Part shown: piece by piece, positions 49,725-57,817 of the stretch | Layout: each line of letters starts with the position of its first letter | Position numbering within the stretch: the first letter of the stretch is position 1 | DNA from: Bauldia litoralis | GTDB taxonomy: Bacteria; Pseudomonadota; Alphaproteobacteria; Rhizobiales; Kaistiaceae | Length of the DNA: 64,000 nt | NCBI RefSeq assembly: GCF_900104485.1 | Contig: NZ_FMXQ01000001.1 | Coordinates: forward strand, 372,001 to 436,000 | Direction of reading: 5' to 3' | The notes under the pieces: model-generated | Databases searched by the model: none | Seen by the model: the letters and a program-made list of their open reading frames with translations, nothing else | What the model was told of the DNA's origin: nothing | Program-made: the position numbers and the translations under genes

Positions 49725-50363
49725 TCATGCCGCCAGCGGCCGCCTGCCGGCCGCACGGGCAAGCTGGCGTTCGGGGTCGTCGAGGCGTGTCTTGACCCGT
49801 TGCAGGATTTCCTCGCTGACGGGAAACGAGCCGAGGTAGATCGCCTGACCGTTGACCGGCGCACTTCCGAGGATCTCGACCTCGACGCCTGCCCGGCGAT
49901 AGAGCCGATACATCCCCGCATCGAAATTGCCGAGAACGGTCCGGATGCCGTTCGCCAGCGCGACCTCGCCAAGACCGGCGAACAGCACGCCGGACTCATG
50001 GACCAGGGCGGCTCGGGGCTCGCCCTTCAGCAGCCGGTCGTCGACGCAGAACCGCGTGCATTCCCAGATCGACGGCGCGGTGAGAAGCGCGGGATCCGGC
50101 AATGTCTCGCCAAACACTTCCGACAGCAGCGTCGGTCCCGTCGTCGGCAGGAGCCGCAGAGAACCCCGGACCTGCGTTGCTTCCTCGTCGCAGATCAGAA
50201 CATAGACCGGATCTTCGTCATCGTAGCGATCGCGCTCAAGGCCGGCTGTCACGACAACGTCCCAGTTCAATTTTTCCTGGAACACCCGCGCCCGCAGCCG
50301 GAACATCTGGTCCAGCAAATGCGGATAGTCGTGGGCATTGTGTCGTTGGATAACCACCAGCAT
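49725..50363 (-). CDS. luxI: LuxI-family acyl-homoserine-lactone synthase
   Basis: A 212-residue autoinducer synthase making AHL from SAM and an acyl donor. Conserved residues are present: Arg and Phe in MFRLRARVFQEKLNW, the Trp of NWDV, Asp pair in ERDRYDDEDPVY, Arg in GSLRLLPTTGPTLL, Phe in SEVF, and Glu-Arg in WECTRFCVDD. ATG 50363 has AAGGAG close upstream; the frame to 50435 is not conserved. LuxR lies 155 bases upstream in the same orientation. The acyl chain cannot be predicted. Confidence 0.93.
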   Translation of the reverse strand: MLVVIQRHNAHDYPHLLDQMFRLRARVFQEKLNWDVVVTAGLERDRYDDEDPVYVLICDEEATQVRGSLRLLPTTGPTLLSEVFGETLPDPALLTAPSIWECTRFCVDDRLLKGEPRAALVHESGVLFAGLGEVALANGIRTVLGNFDAGMYRLYRRAGVEVEILGSAPVNGQAIYLGSFPVSEEILQRVKTRLDDPERQLARAAGRRPLAA

Positions 50364-50518
50364 CGTTTCAACTCCTTCACTAAGCGTCGGACGATCCGGA
50401 CTCCGAAAGCCTGCGGACGGCGCCATGCCGCCCATCGACCTTTGGCCGCTCGACGGAAGGAATCGTTAGGTGTCGGGTGTTAAGAAACGGCGGGTGGAAA
50501 AGAGCTGATTTTAGCGAT

Positions 50519-51241
50519 CTAGAGAGCGAAGATCCCCGCCTTGACCGCCTTGCTGACAGCCTGGGCCGACGTGATGCAGTCGAGCTTGAAACGGACCGAC
50601 TTCAGATAATCGCGCGCCGTATGGGGCGAGATCCCGAGGATCGTCGCGATGTCGCCGGCGTCCTTGCCGATCGCGGTCAGCTTCAGGCACTCGATTTCGC
50701 GCTGGGTGAGGTGTGGATGGTCCTCGCCGAAGACCTCCTTGATGACGCGACGATGAAGTCGATTCCCGGCCTCGATGGCGGTTTCCAGATGAGCCTCGGT
50801 AAAGGCTCGCCAATCCTTCTCGCTACCCGAGAAGGAAATCGAGAAGAGCCCGCGATGGCCCTGCTTGCTCCGGACGGGGATCGACAGGCCGAACGGCCCG
50901 ACGCCATGGGCAAGGGCGTCCTGGAGAAAGGCCCCCTGCTCCGCCGTCTCCACCTTCAGTTCGCTCCAGTCGAACGGCAGCGTGCGATTGAATCCCTCAT
51001 GCAGGACAGGATCGACATCGACGTAGTTCATCGTCAGGTAACGCTTGATCCAGTCTGCCGGGTAGGTCAGCCGGATATAGGGCTCGACCGAGGGGCTCGT
51101 ACCGAGTTTCGACGAATGATAGACGAGGTGATCGACGCTGAAAAAATCGCGAAGCCCGGCGACCGCGAGGTCGACGTCTTGAGCGTCGTCAATGATAGCG
51201 AAAGCCTCGATCTGGGCTTTCGGTATCCCGGTCTCCGCCAT
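50519..51241 (-). CDS. luxR: LuxR-family quorum-sensing regulator
   Basis: A 240-residue regulator: an N-terminal autoinducer-binding domain (VDHLVYHSSKLG, YPADWIKRYLTMNYVDVDPVL with the conserved Trp, Tyr and Asp) and a C-terminal HTH (LTQREIECLKLTAIGKDAGDIATILGISPHTARDYLKSVRFKL). It senses the AHL made by the neighbouring synthase by family logic. ATG 51241 is preceded by GGGAAAG; TTG 51259 would add six residues. A palindromic lux box could not be identified with confidence. Confidence 0.92.
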   Translation of the reverse strand: MAETGIPKAQIEAFAIIDDAQDVDLAVAGLRDFFSVDHLVYHSSKLGTSPSVEPYIRLTYPADWIKRYLTMNYVDVDPVLHEGFNRTLPFDWSELKVETAEQGAFLQDALAHGVGPFGLSIPVRSKQGHRGLFSISFSGSEKDWRAFTEAHLETAIEAGNRLHRRVIKEVFGEDHPHLTQREIECLKLTAIGKDAGDIATILGISPHTARDYLKSVRFKLDCITSAQAVSKAVKAGIFAL

Positions 51242-51608
51242 GCCGTTGGTCTTTCCCAATGCCCCCCCTTCGGCCGGCCGCCTGTCCGCCGCATACTCCG
51301 ACCATTGAACACGCGGACACCAGCCCCGGCAATCGAATTCACGGGGCGAGGCGGTCCTTTCACCAGGACTGTCCGGACGTCACGCCATTCAGCGTTGAGC
51401 AGTCGGACGCCGCCATAGGCAAAAGCCCTGAATTCTGGCGCTCCCCGGCGAGTGCGCGGCACCGGATTGCCGGCACCCGGGCCGCTTTACAAGCCGAACC
51501 CCGCTCCGATATACCACGACGGACGGGGGATTGAGGATCGAGGACCCGCGGCTGGCAGCCGCGACGCCGCGTGGAAGGCTGACGGGGCGCACTGACAGAG
51601 ACGGGTAA
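51242..51608. other. Divergent gap between luxR and the glycan operon
   Basis: 367 bases with no supported gene. It must contain promoters for luxR and the GT2 operon. I saw no clear lux box or sigma-70 pair. Confidence 0.5.
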
Positions 51609-52661
51609 ATGTCAGATTTGCATCATGTTTCCGACGCCGGCCCGAAAATTTCGATCGTCGTGCGGGCCTATAACGAAGAGCGCTTCATCGGCCGACTCTT
51701 CGCCGGTCTGGCGCTTCAGTCGCGGCGGGATTTCGAGGTCGTCCTTGTCGATTCCGGGTCGACCGATGACACGGTCGCCATTGCCGTTGCTCATGGCGCT
51801 CGGATCATCGAGATTCCGAAGGCGGAATTCTCCTTCGGGCGCTCGCTGAACATCGGCTGCGAAGCCGCCCGCGGCGACATCCTCGTCTTCGTCAGCGCCC
51901 ACGTTTATCCCGCCCGCGTCGACTGGCTGGAAAGAATGGTCGAGCCCTTCGACGACGACCGCGTCGGCCTCGTCTACGGCATGCAGCGCGGCAACGAGAT
52001 CACCAAGTTTTCGGAGCGCCAGATCTTCGTCAAATGGTTCCCCGACGAACCGGCGCCGCGCCAGTCGAGCTACTTTTGCAACAACGCCAATTGCGCCATC
52101 CGACGCAGCCTGTGGGAATCCTTCCCCTATGACGAGACGCTCACCGGGCTTGAGGACATCGCCTGGTCGAAGCAGTTGAAGCGTGGCGGCATGCAGATCA
52201 CCTATGCCAACGAAGCGGAAGTGATCCACGTCCACGACGAATCCTGGGGCCGTGTCAGGAACCGTTACCGCCGCGAAGCCATGGCGCTTCGCAGCATCGA
52301 GCCGGGCCTGCGCTTCTCGTTTCTCGATTTCGCCACGTTGACGATGCGCACGGTCTTCGCGGATTCCAGGCAGGCAGCCCGGCAACAGGTGCTGCGCCGG
52401 GAGTTGGGCGGCATCCTGCTCTTCCGGTTCAATCAGTTCTGGGGGACTTATCTCGGCCATCGCTTCCAGACCGAGGTGACCAGCGAGATCAAGAATCGCT
52501 TCTACTTTCCGCCGGCAGTTGGGACACCAAACGGTCATCCGGAAACCGAGACGACCGTGGCCAACGAAGCCCGCGCCCGAATCCTGTATGACGACGGCGC
52601 CCCCTCCGTGCCGGCCCGGGCCGCTTCTCCTTCCGTATCGAAAGTGTCGACCTCAGCATGA
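51609..52661 (+). CDS. Family-2 glycosyltransferase
   Basis: A 350-residue GT-A enzyme. The nucleotide-sugar motif is ISIVVRAYNEERFIGRLF, followed by VVLVDSGSTDDTV with the first Asp, the SLNIGCEAARGDILVFVSAHVYP region replacing the usual DxD with SAH, and the acceptor/catalytic ETLTGLEDIAWSKQLKRGG. The last 50 residues are likely disordered. No membrane helices, so it acts at the cytoplasmic face. It is first of three coupled genes (ATGA overlap). Confidence 0.9.
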   Translation: MSDLHHVSDAGPKISIVVRAYNEERFIGRLFAGLALQSRRDFEVVLVDSGSTDDTVAIAVAHGARIIEIPKAEFSFGRSLNIGCEAARGDILVFVSAHVYPARVDWLERMVEPFDDDRVGLVYGMQRGNEITKFSERQIFVKWFPDEPAPRQSSYFCNNANCAIRRSLWESFPYDETLTGLEDIAWSKQLKRGGMQITYANEAEVIHVHDESWGRVRNRYRREAMALRSIEPGLRFSFLDFATLTMRTVFADSRQAARQQVLRRELGGILLFRFNQFWGTYLGHRFQTEVTSEIKNRFYFPPAVGTPNGHPETETTVANEARARILYDDGAPSVPARAASPSVSKVSTSA

Positions 52662-53347
52662 AACACGAACTCGTTGCTTTGATGCCGATGCGGCATAGTT
52701 CCGAGCGGGTGCCGGGAAAGAACTATCGCGCCTTCGGTGACGGTCGGCCGCTCTACCAGCACGTCCTCGACGTGCTGCTGGCCTGCAAGGCCATCGAGAA
52801 GGTGGTGATCGACACGGACTCGCCGATCATTGCCGAGCAGTGCGCCGAGAGCTACCCGTCGGTCGTCCTGATCGATCGCCCGCCGCACCTTGTCGACGGC
52901 ACCACGCCGATGAACGAGGTGCTGCTCCATGACATGGACCAGGTGCCGTCGCGCTTCTACCTGCAGACCCATTCGACCAATCCGCTGATCACCGCGGCGA
53001 CCATCGACAGCGCCGTCGAGACCTTCCTCAAGAACTACCCGAACTACGACAGCCTCTTCTCGGTGACCGCTCACCAGACCCGGCTGTGGGATCAGCTTTG
53101 CCGGCCGATCAATCACAACGCCAACATCCTCCTGAGAACGCAGGACCTGCCGCCGCTCTACGAGGAAAATTCCTGCCTCTACATCTTCGGCGACGACACC
53201 TTGCGCGAGTCGCGCAATCGTCTCGGACGGCGGCCCTACATGTTTGAAATGTCGCCGTGGGAAGCGGTCGATATCGACGAAGAGATCAACTTCCGCATTG
53301 CCGAGGTTGTCTACCGGGAACGCGCGGAAGGGCGTCTTAAGCCATGA
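52658..53347 (+). CDS. Acylneuraminate cytidylyltransferase-family CMP-sugar synthetase
   Basis: A 229-residue enzyme of the NeuA/KdsB superfamily, activating a sugar acid with CTP. The CTP motif is ALMPMRHSSERVPGKNYRAFGD, with LQTHSTNPLITAATIDSAVE and AVDIDEEINFRIAE near the end (Asp for metal). The sugar could be a nonulosonic acid, Kdo or a related 3-deoxy acid. Start overlaps GT2 by four bases; stop overlaps the next start. No synthase for the sugar is in the window. Confidence 0.88.
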   Translation: MKHELVALMPMRHSSERVPGKNYRAFGDGRPLYQHVLDVLLACKAIEKVVIDTDSPIIAEQCAESYPSVVLIDRPPHLVDGTTPMNEVLLHDMDQVPSRFYLQTHSTNPLITAATIDSAVETFLKNYPNYDSLFSVTAHQTRLWDQLCRPINHNANILLRTQDLPPLYEENSCLYIFGDDTLRESRNRLGRRPYMFEMSPWEAVDIDEEINFRIAEVVYRERAEGRLKP

Positions 53348-54327
53348 ACCGAACCTTGCTCGTGACGTGTGGCCACCTTGTGCGCCACTACCAGCGCTTT
53401 GCTGCCGACCTCGAAGCCCAGGGAATCGTCGTCAGCATTCCTCCCGTCAAGGGACAGCAGCTGGACTCGGCCGAGATGTGCGAGGCGATTGTCGGGCAGC
53501 GCCTGGTGATCGCCGGCGACGACGTCATCGACCGTCCGGTGCTCGAGGCCGGCAAGGCGAGCGGCCTCGAAGCCATCATCAAATGGGGCATCGGAACCGA
53601 CGGCATCGACAAGCCGGCCGCGGCCGAACTCGGCATCGCCGTCTACAACACCCCGGGCGTTTTCTCGGAGGAAGTCGCCGATTGTGCCGCCGGCTATGTC
53701 GCCAACCTGGCTCGCGGCCTGCACCTGATGAACGCGTCGGTCCGATCGGGCGGCTGGCTCAAGGTCGAGGGCATGTCGCTGAGCGGCCGCACCGTCGGCG
53801 TGATCGGCCTCGGCGGCATCGGCCGCGCCACCTGCCGCCGGCTCAACGCCTTCGGCATGACGGTCATCGGCTACGATCCGGCGGAGATCGATCCGGCACT
53901 GCTGGCCCGCGAGGGCGTGACACAGGCCAGCCTTGACGAGGTTCTGTCCCGGGGTGATTTCGTCGTCGTCACCTGCGCGCTGACGCCCGAGAGCTACCAT
54001 CTCCTGTCGACCGAGGCCTTCGCGCGCATGAAGGACGGAGTCCGCCTGGTCAATGTCGCCCGCGGTCCGGTCGTCGACGAGCAGGCACTGATCGCGGCGC
54101 TCGAAAGCGGCAAGGTGGCCACGGCTGCGCTCGACGTCTTCGAGACGGAGCCGCTGCCCGCTGACAGCCCGCTTCGCAAGTTCGAGCAGCTGATGTTCGG
54201 CACCCATAACGGCTCGAACACGGCCGAAGCGGTCGATCGGGTCAACCGGTTGACCGTCGACCTCGCCTTCGACCTGTTCGGCATCTCCGGCAAGCCACCC
54301 CGGCTGGTTCCGCTGGTTGCGGCCTGA
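53344..54327 (+). CDS. D-2-hydroxyacid dehydrogenase (phosphoglycerate-dehydrogenase-like)
   Basis: A 327-residue NAD enzyme. NAD motif is GVIGLGGIGRATCRRL; catalytic Arg in VNVARGPVVDE, Glu in DVFETEPLP, and His in FGTHNGSNT. KWGIGTDGIDKPAAAELGIAVYNTPGVF is also diagnostic. It lacks the C-terminal regulatory domain of SerA, so a serine-pathway role is less likely. Context suggests a sugar-acid or hydroxy-acid precursor. It is the last of the coupled trio and is followed by a hairpin. Confidence 0.9.
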   Translation: MNRTLLVTCGHLVRHYQRFAADLEAQGIVVSIPPVKGQQLDSAEMCEAIVGQRLVIAGDDVIDRPVLEAGKASGLEAIIKWGIGTDGIDKPAAAELGIAVYNTPGVFSEEVADCAAGYVANLARGLHLMNASVRSGGWLKVEGMSLSGRTVGVIGLGGIGRATCRRLNAFGMTVIGYDPAEIDPALLAREGVTQASLDEVLSRGDFVVVTCALTPESYHLLSTEAFARMKDGVRLVNVARGPVVDEQALIAALESGKVATAALDVFETEPLPADSPLRKFEQLMFGTHNGSNTAEAVDRVNRLTVDLAFDLFGISGKPPRLVPLVAA

Positions 54328-54354
54328 GGCCGTTCCCCCGTTTCCGCTGATTCG

Positions 54355-54380
54355 GCCGGCCTCCTGATTCGGGGGCCGGC
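54355..54380 (+). terminator. Hairpin after the glycan operon
   Basis: A 10-bp stem (54355-54364 with 54371-54380, one G-T), loop TGATTC; four T follow seven bases later. It starts 28 bases after the stop. Confidence 0.5.
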
Positions 54381-54586
54381 GGTCGGTATTTTGTGCATTG
54401 CGCTGGCCGGATAAGCGACCGACTGCGCCACACGAGAAATACTTGCCCGGATCGGCACCTGGAATGGGCCCGGCAAGCCGGAATTAGCACTTCGTTAAGC
54501 ATAATTCGACACGGTCGAACGGCTGGAAAACAGTCGCTTTCGCCTCCGGAGATCGCGCGACTGAGCCGAACCGTGTGATTTAACCT

Positions 54587-55468
54587 TTGTCCGACATTAA
54601 CCGCTCAGGAACAGCGCTTGTCGCCCGGCGGGCCCGCCAGTCGAGGTGCAGGACACCGCTGCTCGCCGTGCTCATCGTCGGACTTGGCCTCACCGGGTGC
54701 GTTTCCGGCCCCCGCATCGCGTCGGTGAAGAGTGAACTGCCAGCCGCGGAGTCCTTCGTCACCCTGCCGCCAGGCGGTCCCGCAACGATCAGCATCCTGG
54801 AGAAGCGCTACAAGGACGCCATCGTTCGCGAAACCATTCTGGCGACCGACTCCCGCGTTCCCGGCCAGAATTTCCTGACCGCGACGATTCGCGGCCCGGT
54901 CGGCTACCGCACGACCCGGGACAACGCCCTCGGCCCGGACTCGATCACCCCGTCCCAGATTGCCAAGGAGTTTCAGTGGTATCTGCTCGGCGTGCCGATG
55001 ATGCGGTCGCAGCTCTACGCGCAGAACAAGTACGGCTCCTTCGGTTTCGCGTTGGGCACCGCCCGGACCGGCGACCGCTGCCTCTACGCATGGCAGCACA
55101 TCGGCCGCCACCAGGACACCGTCCTGCCGACCACTGGCTCGGTCAGCATACGGCTGAGACTGTGCGACGCCGATGCCAGCGAGCAGGAACTCCTGTCGGT
55201 GATGTACGGCTTCACCATCGTCGGATACCTGCCCTCGCCCTTGTGGAACCCCTACGGCAACGCCCCGAAGGTCAGCCAGAGCCTTGGCGCACTGTCGGCG
55301 CCGTATGAGCCGACGCTGCCGGTCGTCGAGGCGCCGGTGCGCAAGACCCCGGTCCGGCCGAAGCCGGCGCCGCCGGTCAAGGCACCGGTCGTCGAAGGAC
55401 CGATCGTGCCGCCCCCCGAGTCCGGGCGCTACGAAGATTTTGCGTTGGTCCCACCCCCGGAAAGCTGA
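54587..55468 (+). CDS. bcsN: Cellulose biosynthesis protein BcsN
   Basis: A 293-residue lipoprotein-like exported protein that begins the cellulose cluster. The lipobox is LGLTGC near residue 38, with PLLAVLIVGLGL as hydrophobic core. The middle domain has PPGGPATISILEKRYKDAIVRETIL and QWYLLGVPMMRSQLYAQNKYGSFGFALG, matching BcsN of Hyphomicrobiales, and the last 50 residues are Pro-rich. Its exact role in cellulose export is not known. The start is TTG 54587 without an obvious ribosome site, so the real start could be downstream. Confidence 0.8.
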   Translation: MSDINRSGTALVARRARQSRCRTPLLAVLIVGLGLTGCVSGPRIASVKSELPAAESFVTLPPGGPATISILEKRYKDAIVRETILATDSRVPGQNFLTATIRGPVGYRTTRDNALGPDSITPSQIAKEFQWYLLGVPMMRSQLYAQNKYGSFGFALGTARTGDRCLYAWQHIGRHQDTVLPTTGSVSIRLRLCDADASEQELLSVMYGFTIVGYLPSPLWNPYGNAPKVSQSLGALSAPYEPTLPVVEAPVRKTPVRPKPAPPVKAPVVEGPIVPPPESGRYEDFALVPPPES

Positions 55469-55615
55469 GGAGATGAGGAAAATCAAGACTTTATTAAGCA
55501 TGTCGGTGGATCGCGGGCGGTTACGCCCCGGGTCTCGCCTGAGTTAGCGAACATAAAACGACCTGCGGTGGATAACCGGTTCGGGGCACCGCGGCAGGCG
55601 GAGTTGTAGGGACGT

Positions 55616-57817
55616 ATGACGAAGATCGGATTGGGATTGCTTTGGGCGGTGGCTGCGACAGCGGCTCTGTTCCTGATCACCCTGCCCATCAGCTTGCAGG
55701 CGCAGTTGATCGCCGGCTCGCTGGTTGTCGCGGCGATGATCGCTCTCAAGGTCGTCCGGCCGGAAGGAATCTGGCGGCTGATGGCGCTGGCGCTCGGGAC
55801 CGCGATCGTCCTGCGCTACGTCTATTGGCGCACGACCCAGACAATTCCCCCGATCAACCAGCTCGAGAATTTCGTTCCCGGCGCCCTGCTCTACGGGGCC
55901 GAACTCTACAACGTCTTCATGCTCTTCCTGAGCCTCTTCGTCGTCGCAAGGCCGCTGCCGAGCCGCCGGCCGCCGCCGATGCCGGACGAGTTGCCGACCG
56001 TCGACATCTACGTTCCGACCTACAACGAAGGCGCCGACCTGCTGGCGACGACGCTGGCAGCGGCCAAGGGGATGGACTACCCGGCCGACAAGTTCACGAT
56101 CTGGCTGCTCGACGACGGCGGCACCGACCAGAAATGCAACTCCGACAAGGTCGAGGAAGCGGTCGTGGCGCAGCAGCGGCGCGCCGAGTTGCAGAAGCTG
56201 TGCGAGGACCTTGAGGTCAACTACCTGACCCGGGCGCGCAACGAGCACGCCAAGGCCGGCAATCTCAACAATGGCCTCGACCATTCGACCGGCGAACTGG
56301 TCGCTGTCTTCGACGCCGATCACGCGCCGGCGCGCGACTTTCTCGTCGAGACCGTCAGCTACTTCTCCGAGGACGAAAAGCTGTTCCTCGTCCAGACCCC
56401 GCATTTCTTCATCAATCCCGACCCGCTCGAACGCAACCTGCGGACCTTCGAGAAGATGCCGTCGGAGAACGAGATGTTCTACGGCATCATCCAGCGCGGC
56501 CTCGACAAGTGGAACGCGTCTTTCTTCTGCGGCTCGGCCGCCGTCCTCAAGCGCACGGCCCTGGCCGAGACCAACGGTTTTTCGGGCGTCAGCATCACCG
56601 AGGACTGCGAGACTGCGCTCGAACTTCACGCACGCGGCTGGCACAGCGTCTATGTCGACAAGCCGCTGATCGCCGGGCTGCAGCCGACCACCTTCGCCAG
56701 CTTCATCGGCCAGCGCACGCGCTGGGCGCAGGGGATGATGCAGATCCTGCGCTTCCGCTTCCCGCCCGGCAAGCGCGGCCTCAAGCTGTCCCAGCGCCTG
56801 TCCTACATGTCCAGCACGCTGTTCTGGCTGTTCCCGATCCCGCGCATCATCTTCCTCGTTTCGCCGCTGTTCTACCTGTTCTTCGGCGCCGAGATCTTCG
56901 TCGCGTCGGGTGGCGAGTTCGCCGCCTACACGCTGATGTACATGATCGTGAACCTGATGATGCAGAACTACCTCTACGGCCGTTACCGCTGGCCGTGGAT
57001 ATCGGAACTCTACGAACTGATTCAGTCGGTCTATCTGCTACCGGCGTTGATTTCGGTGCTGATGAATCCGGCGCGGCCAACCTTCAAGGTGACGGCCAAG
57101 GACGAGAAGCTCGATCGCAACTACATCTCGGAGCTCGGCGGTCCCTTCTACATCATCTTCGCGATCCTGCTGGCCGGCGTCGCGATGACCGTGTGGCGGC
57201 TCGTCACCCAGCCCTACGATGCCGATGTCGCCCTGGTCGTCGGTGCGTGGAATATCATGAACCTGCTGATGGTGGGCTGCGCGCTCGGCGTCGTGTCCGA
57301 AAGGCGCAATCCGCAGAGCAGCCACCGTGTCGTCATCTCGCGCCGCTGCGACTTCCGCTATGGCGATGAAGTCATTCCGGCCTCCATCGAGGACGTTTCG
57401 ATCGGCGGCGCGCGCATCAAGGTTCTCGGTACCGCGATCCCGCATATCGACAAGACCCGGTCCTGCAGCATCTGCTTCGAACCCCTGTCCGATATCGGCG
57501 AGACCTGCCTGCCGCTGACCATCCGCAGTTCGGTCATGGAGGATAACGCCCTCATCATCGGCGGCCGTTTCAGCCCGGCGAATGCCAGCCACTACCGACT
57601 GATCGCCGACCTGCTCTTCGCCAACTCCAAGCAGTGGAGCGACTTCCAGGAATCGCGTCGGGTCAACATCGGCATCATCAAGGGGACACTCTGGTTCCTG
57701 AAGCTTTCAATCATCCAGAGCGGTCGTGGAATGATCTACCTGATGCGCCGCATCGGGGCCCTGCGCGAGGCGCCGATTCCCGAGCCCCAGGCTATTGCCG
57801 AGGAGGTCCGGCAATGA
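55616..57817 (+). CDS. bcsA: Cellulose synthase catalytic subunit BcsA
   Basis: A 733-residue membrane GT2 that polymerises UDP-glucose and pushes the glucan through the inner membrane. DDG (166-168), DAD-type DADH (233-236), TED (328-330) and QRTRW (366-370) are all intact, with eight or so membrane helices around them. A C-terminal PilZ domain follows (about residue 565-670). Its [D/N]xSxxG motif is present (EDVSIGGARI), but the c-di-GMP RxxxR motif reads QSSHR at 567-571. BcsB overlaps by four bases. Confidence 0.97.
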   Translation: MTKIGLGLLWAVAATAALFLITLPISLQAQLIAGSLVVAAMIALKVVRPEGIWRLMALALGTAIVLRYVYWRTTQTIPPINQLENFVPGALLYGAELYNVFMLFLSLFVVARPLPSRRPPPMPDELPTVDIYVPTYNEGADLLATTLAAAKGMDYPADKFTIWLLDDGGTDQKCNSDKVEEAVVAQQRRAELQKLCEDLEVNYLTRARNEHAKAGNLNNGLDHSTGELVAVFDADHAPARDFLVETVSYFSEDEKLFLVQTPHFFINPDPLERNLRTFEKMPSENEMFYGIIQRGLDKWNASFFCGSAAVLKRTALAETNGFSGVSITEDCETALELHARGWHSVYVDKPLIAGLQPTTFASFIGQRTRWAQGMMQILRFRFPPGKRGLKLSQRLSYMSSTLFWLFPIPRIIFLVSPLFYLFFGAEIFVASGGEFAAYTLMYMIVNLMMQNYLYGRYRWPWISELYELIQSVYLLPALISVLMNPARPTFKVTAKDEKLDRNYISELGGPFYIIFAILLAGVAMTVWRLVTQPYDADVALVVGAWNIMNLLMVGCALGVVSERRNPQSSHRVVISRRCDFRYGDEVIPASIEDVSIGGARIKVLGTAIPHIDKTRSCSICFEPLSDIGETCLPLTIRSSVMEDNALIIGGRFSPANASHYRLIADLLFANSKQWSDFQESRRVNIGIIKGTLWFLKLSIIQSGRGMIYLMRRIGALREAPIPEPQAIAEEVRQ

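Noticed and set aside
50364-50518. Possible lux box upstream of luxI
   Set aside because: TCCG/CGGA pieces are present, but no dyad of convincing quality.
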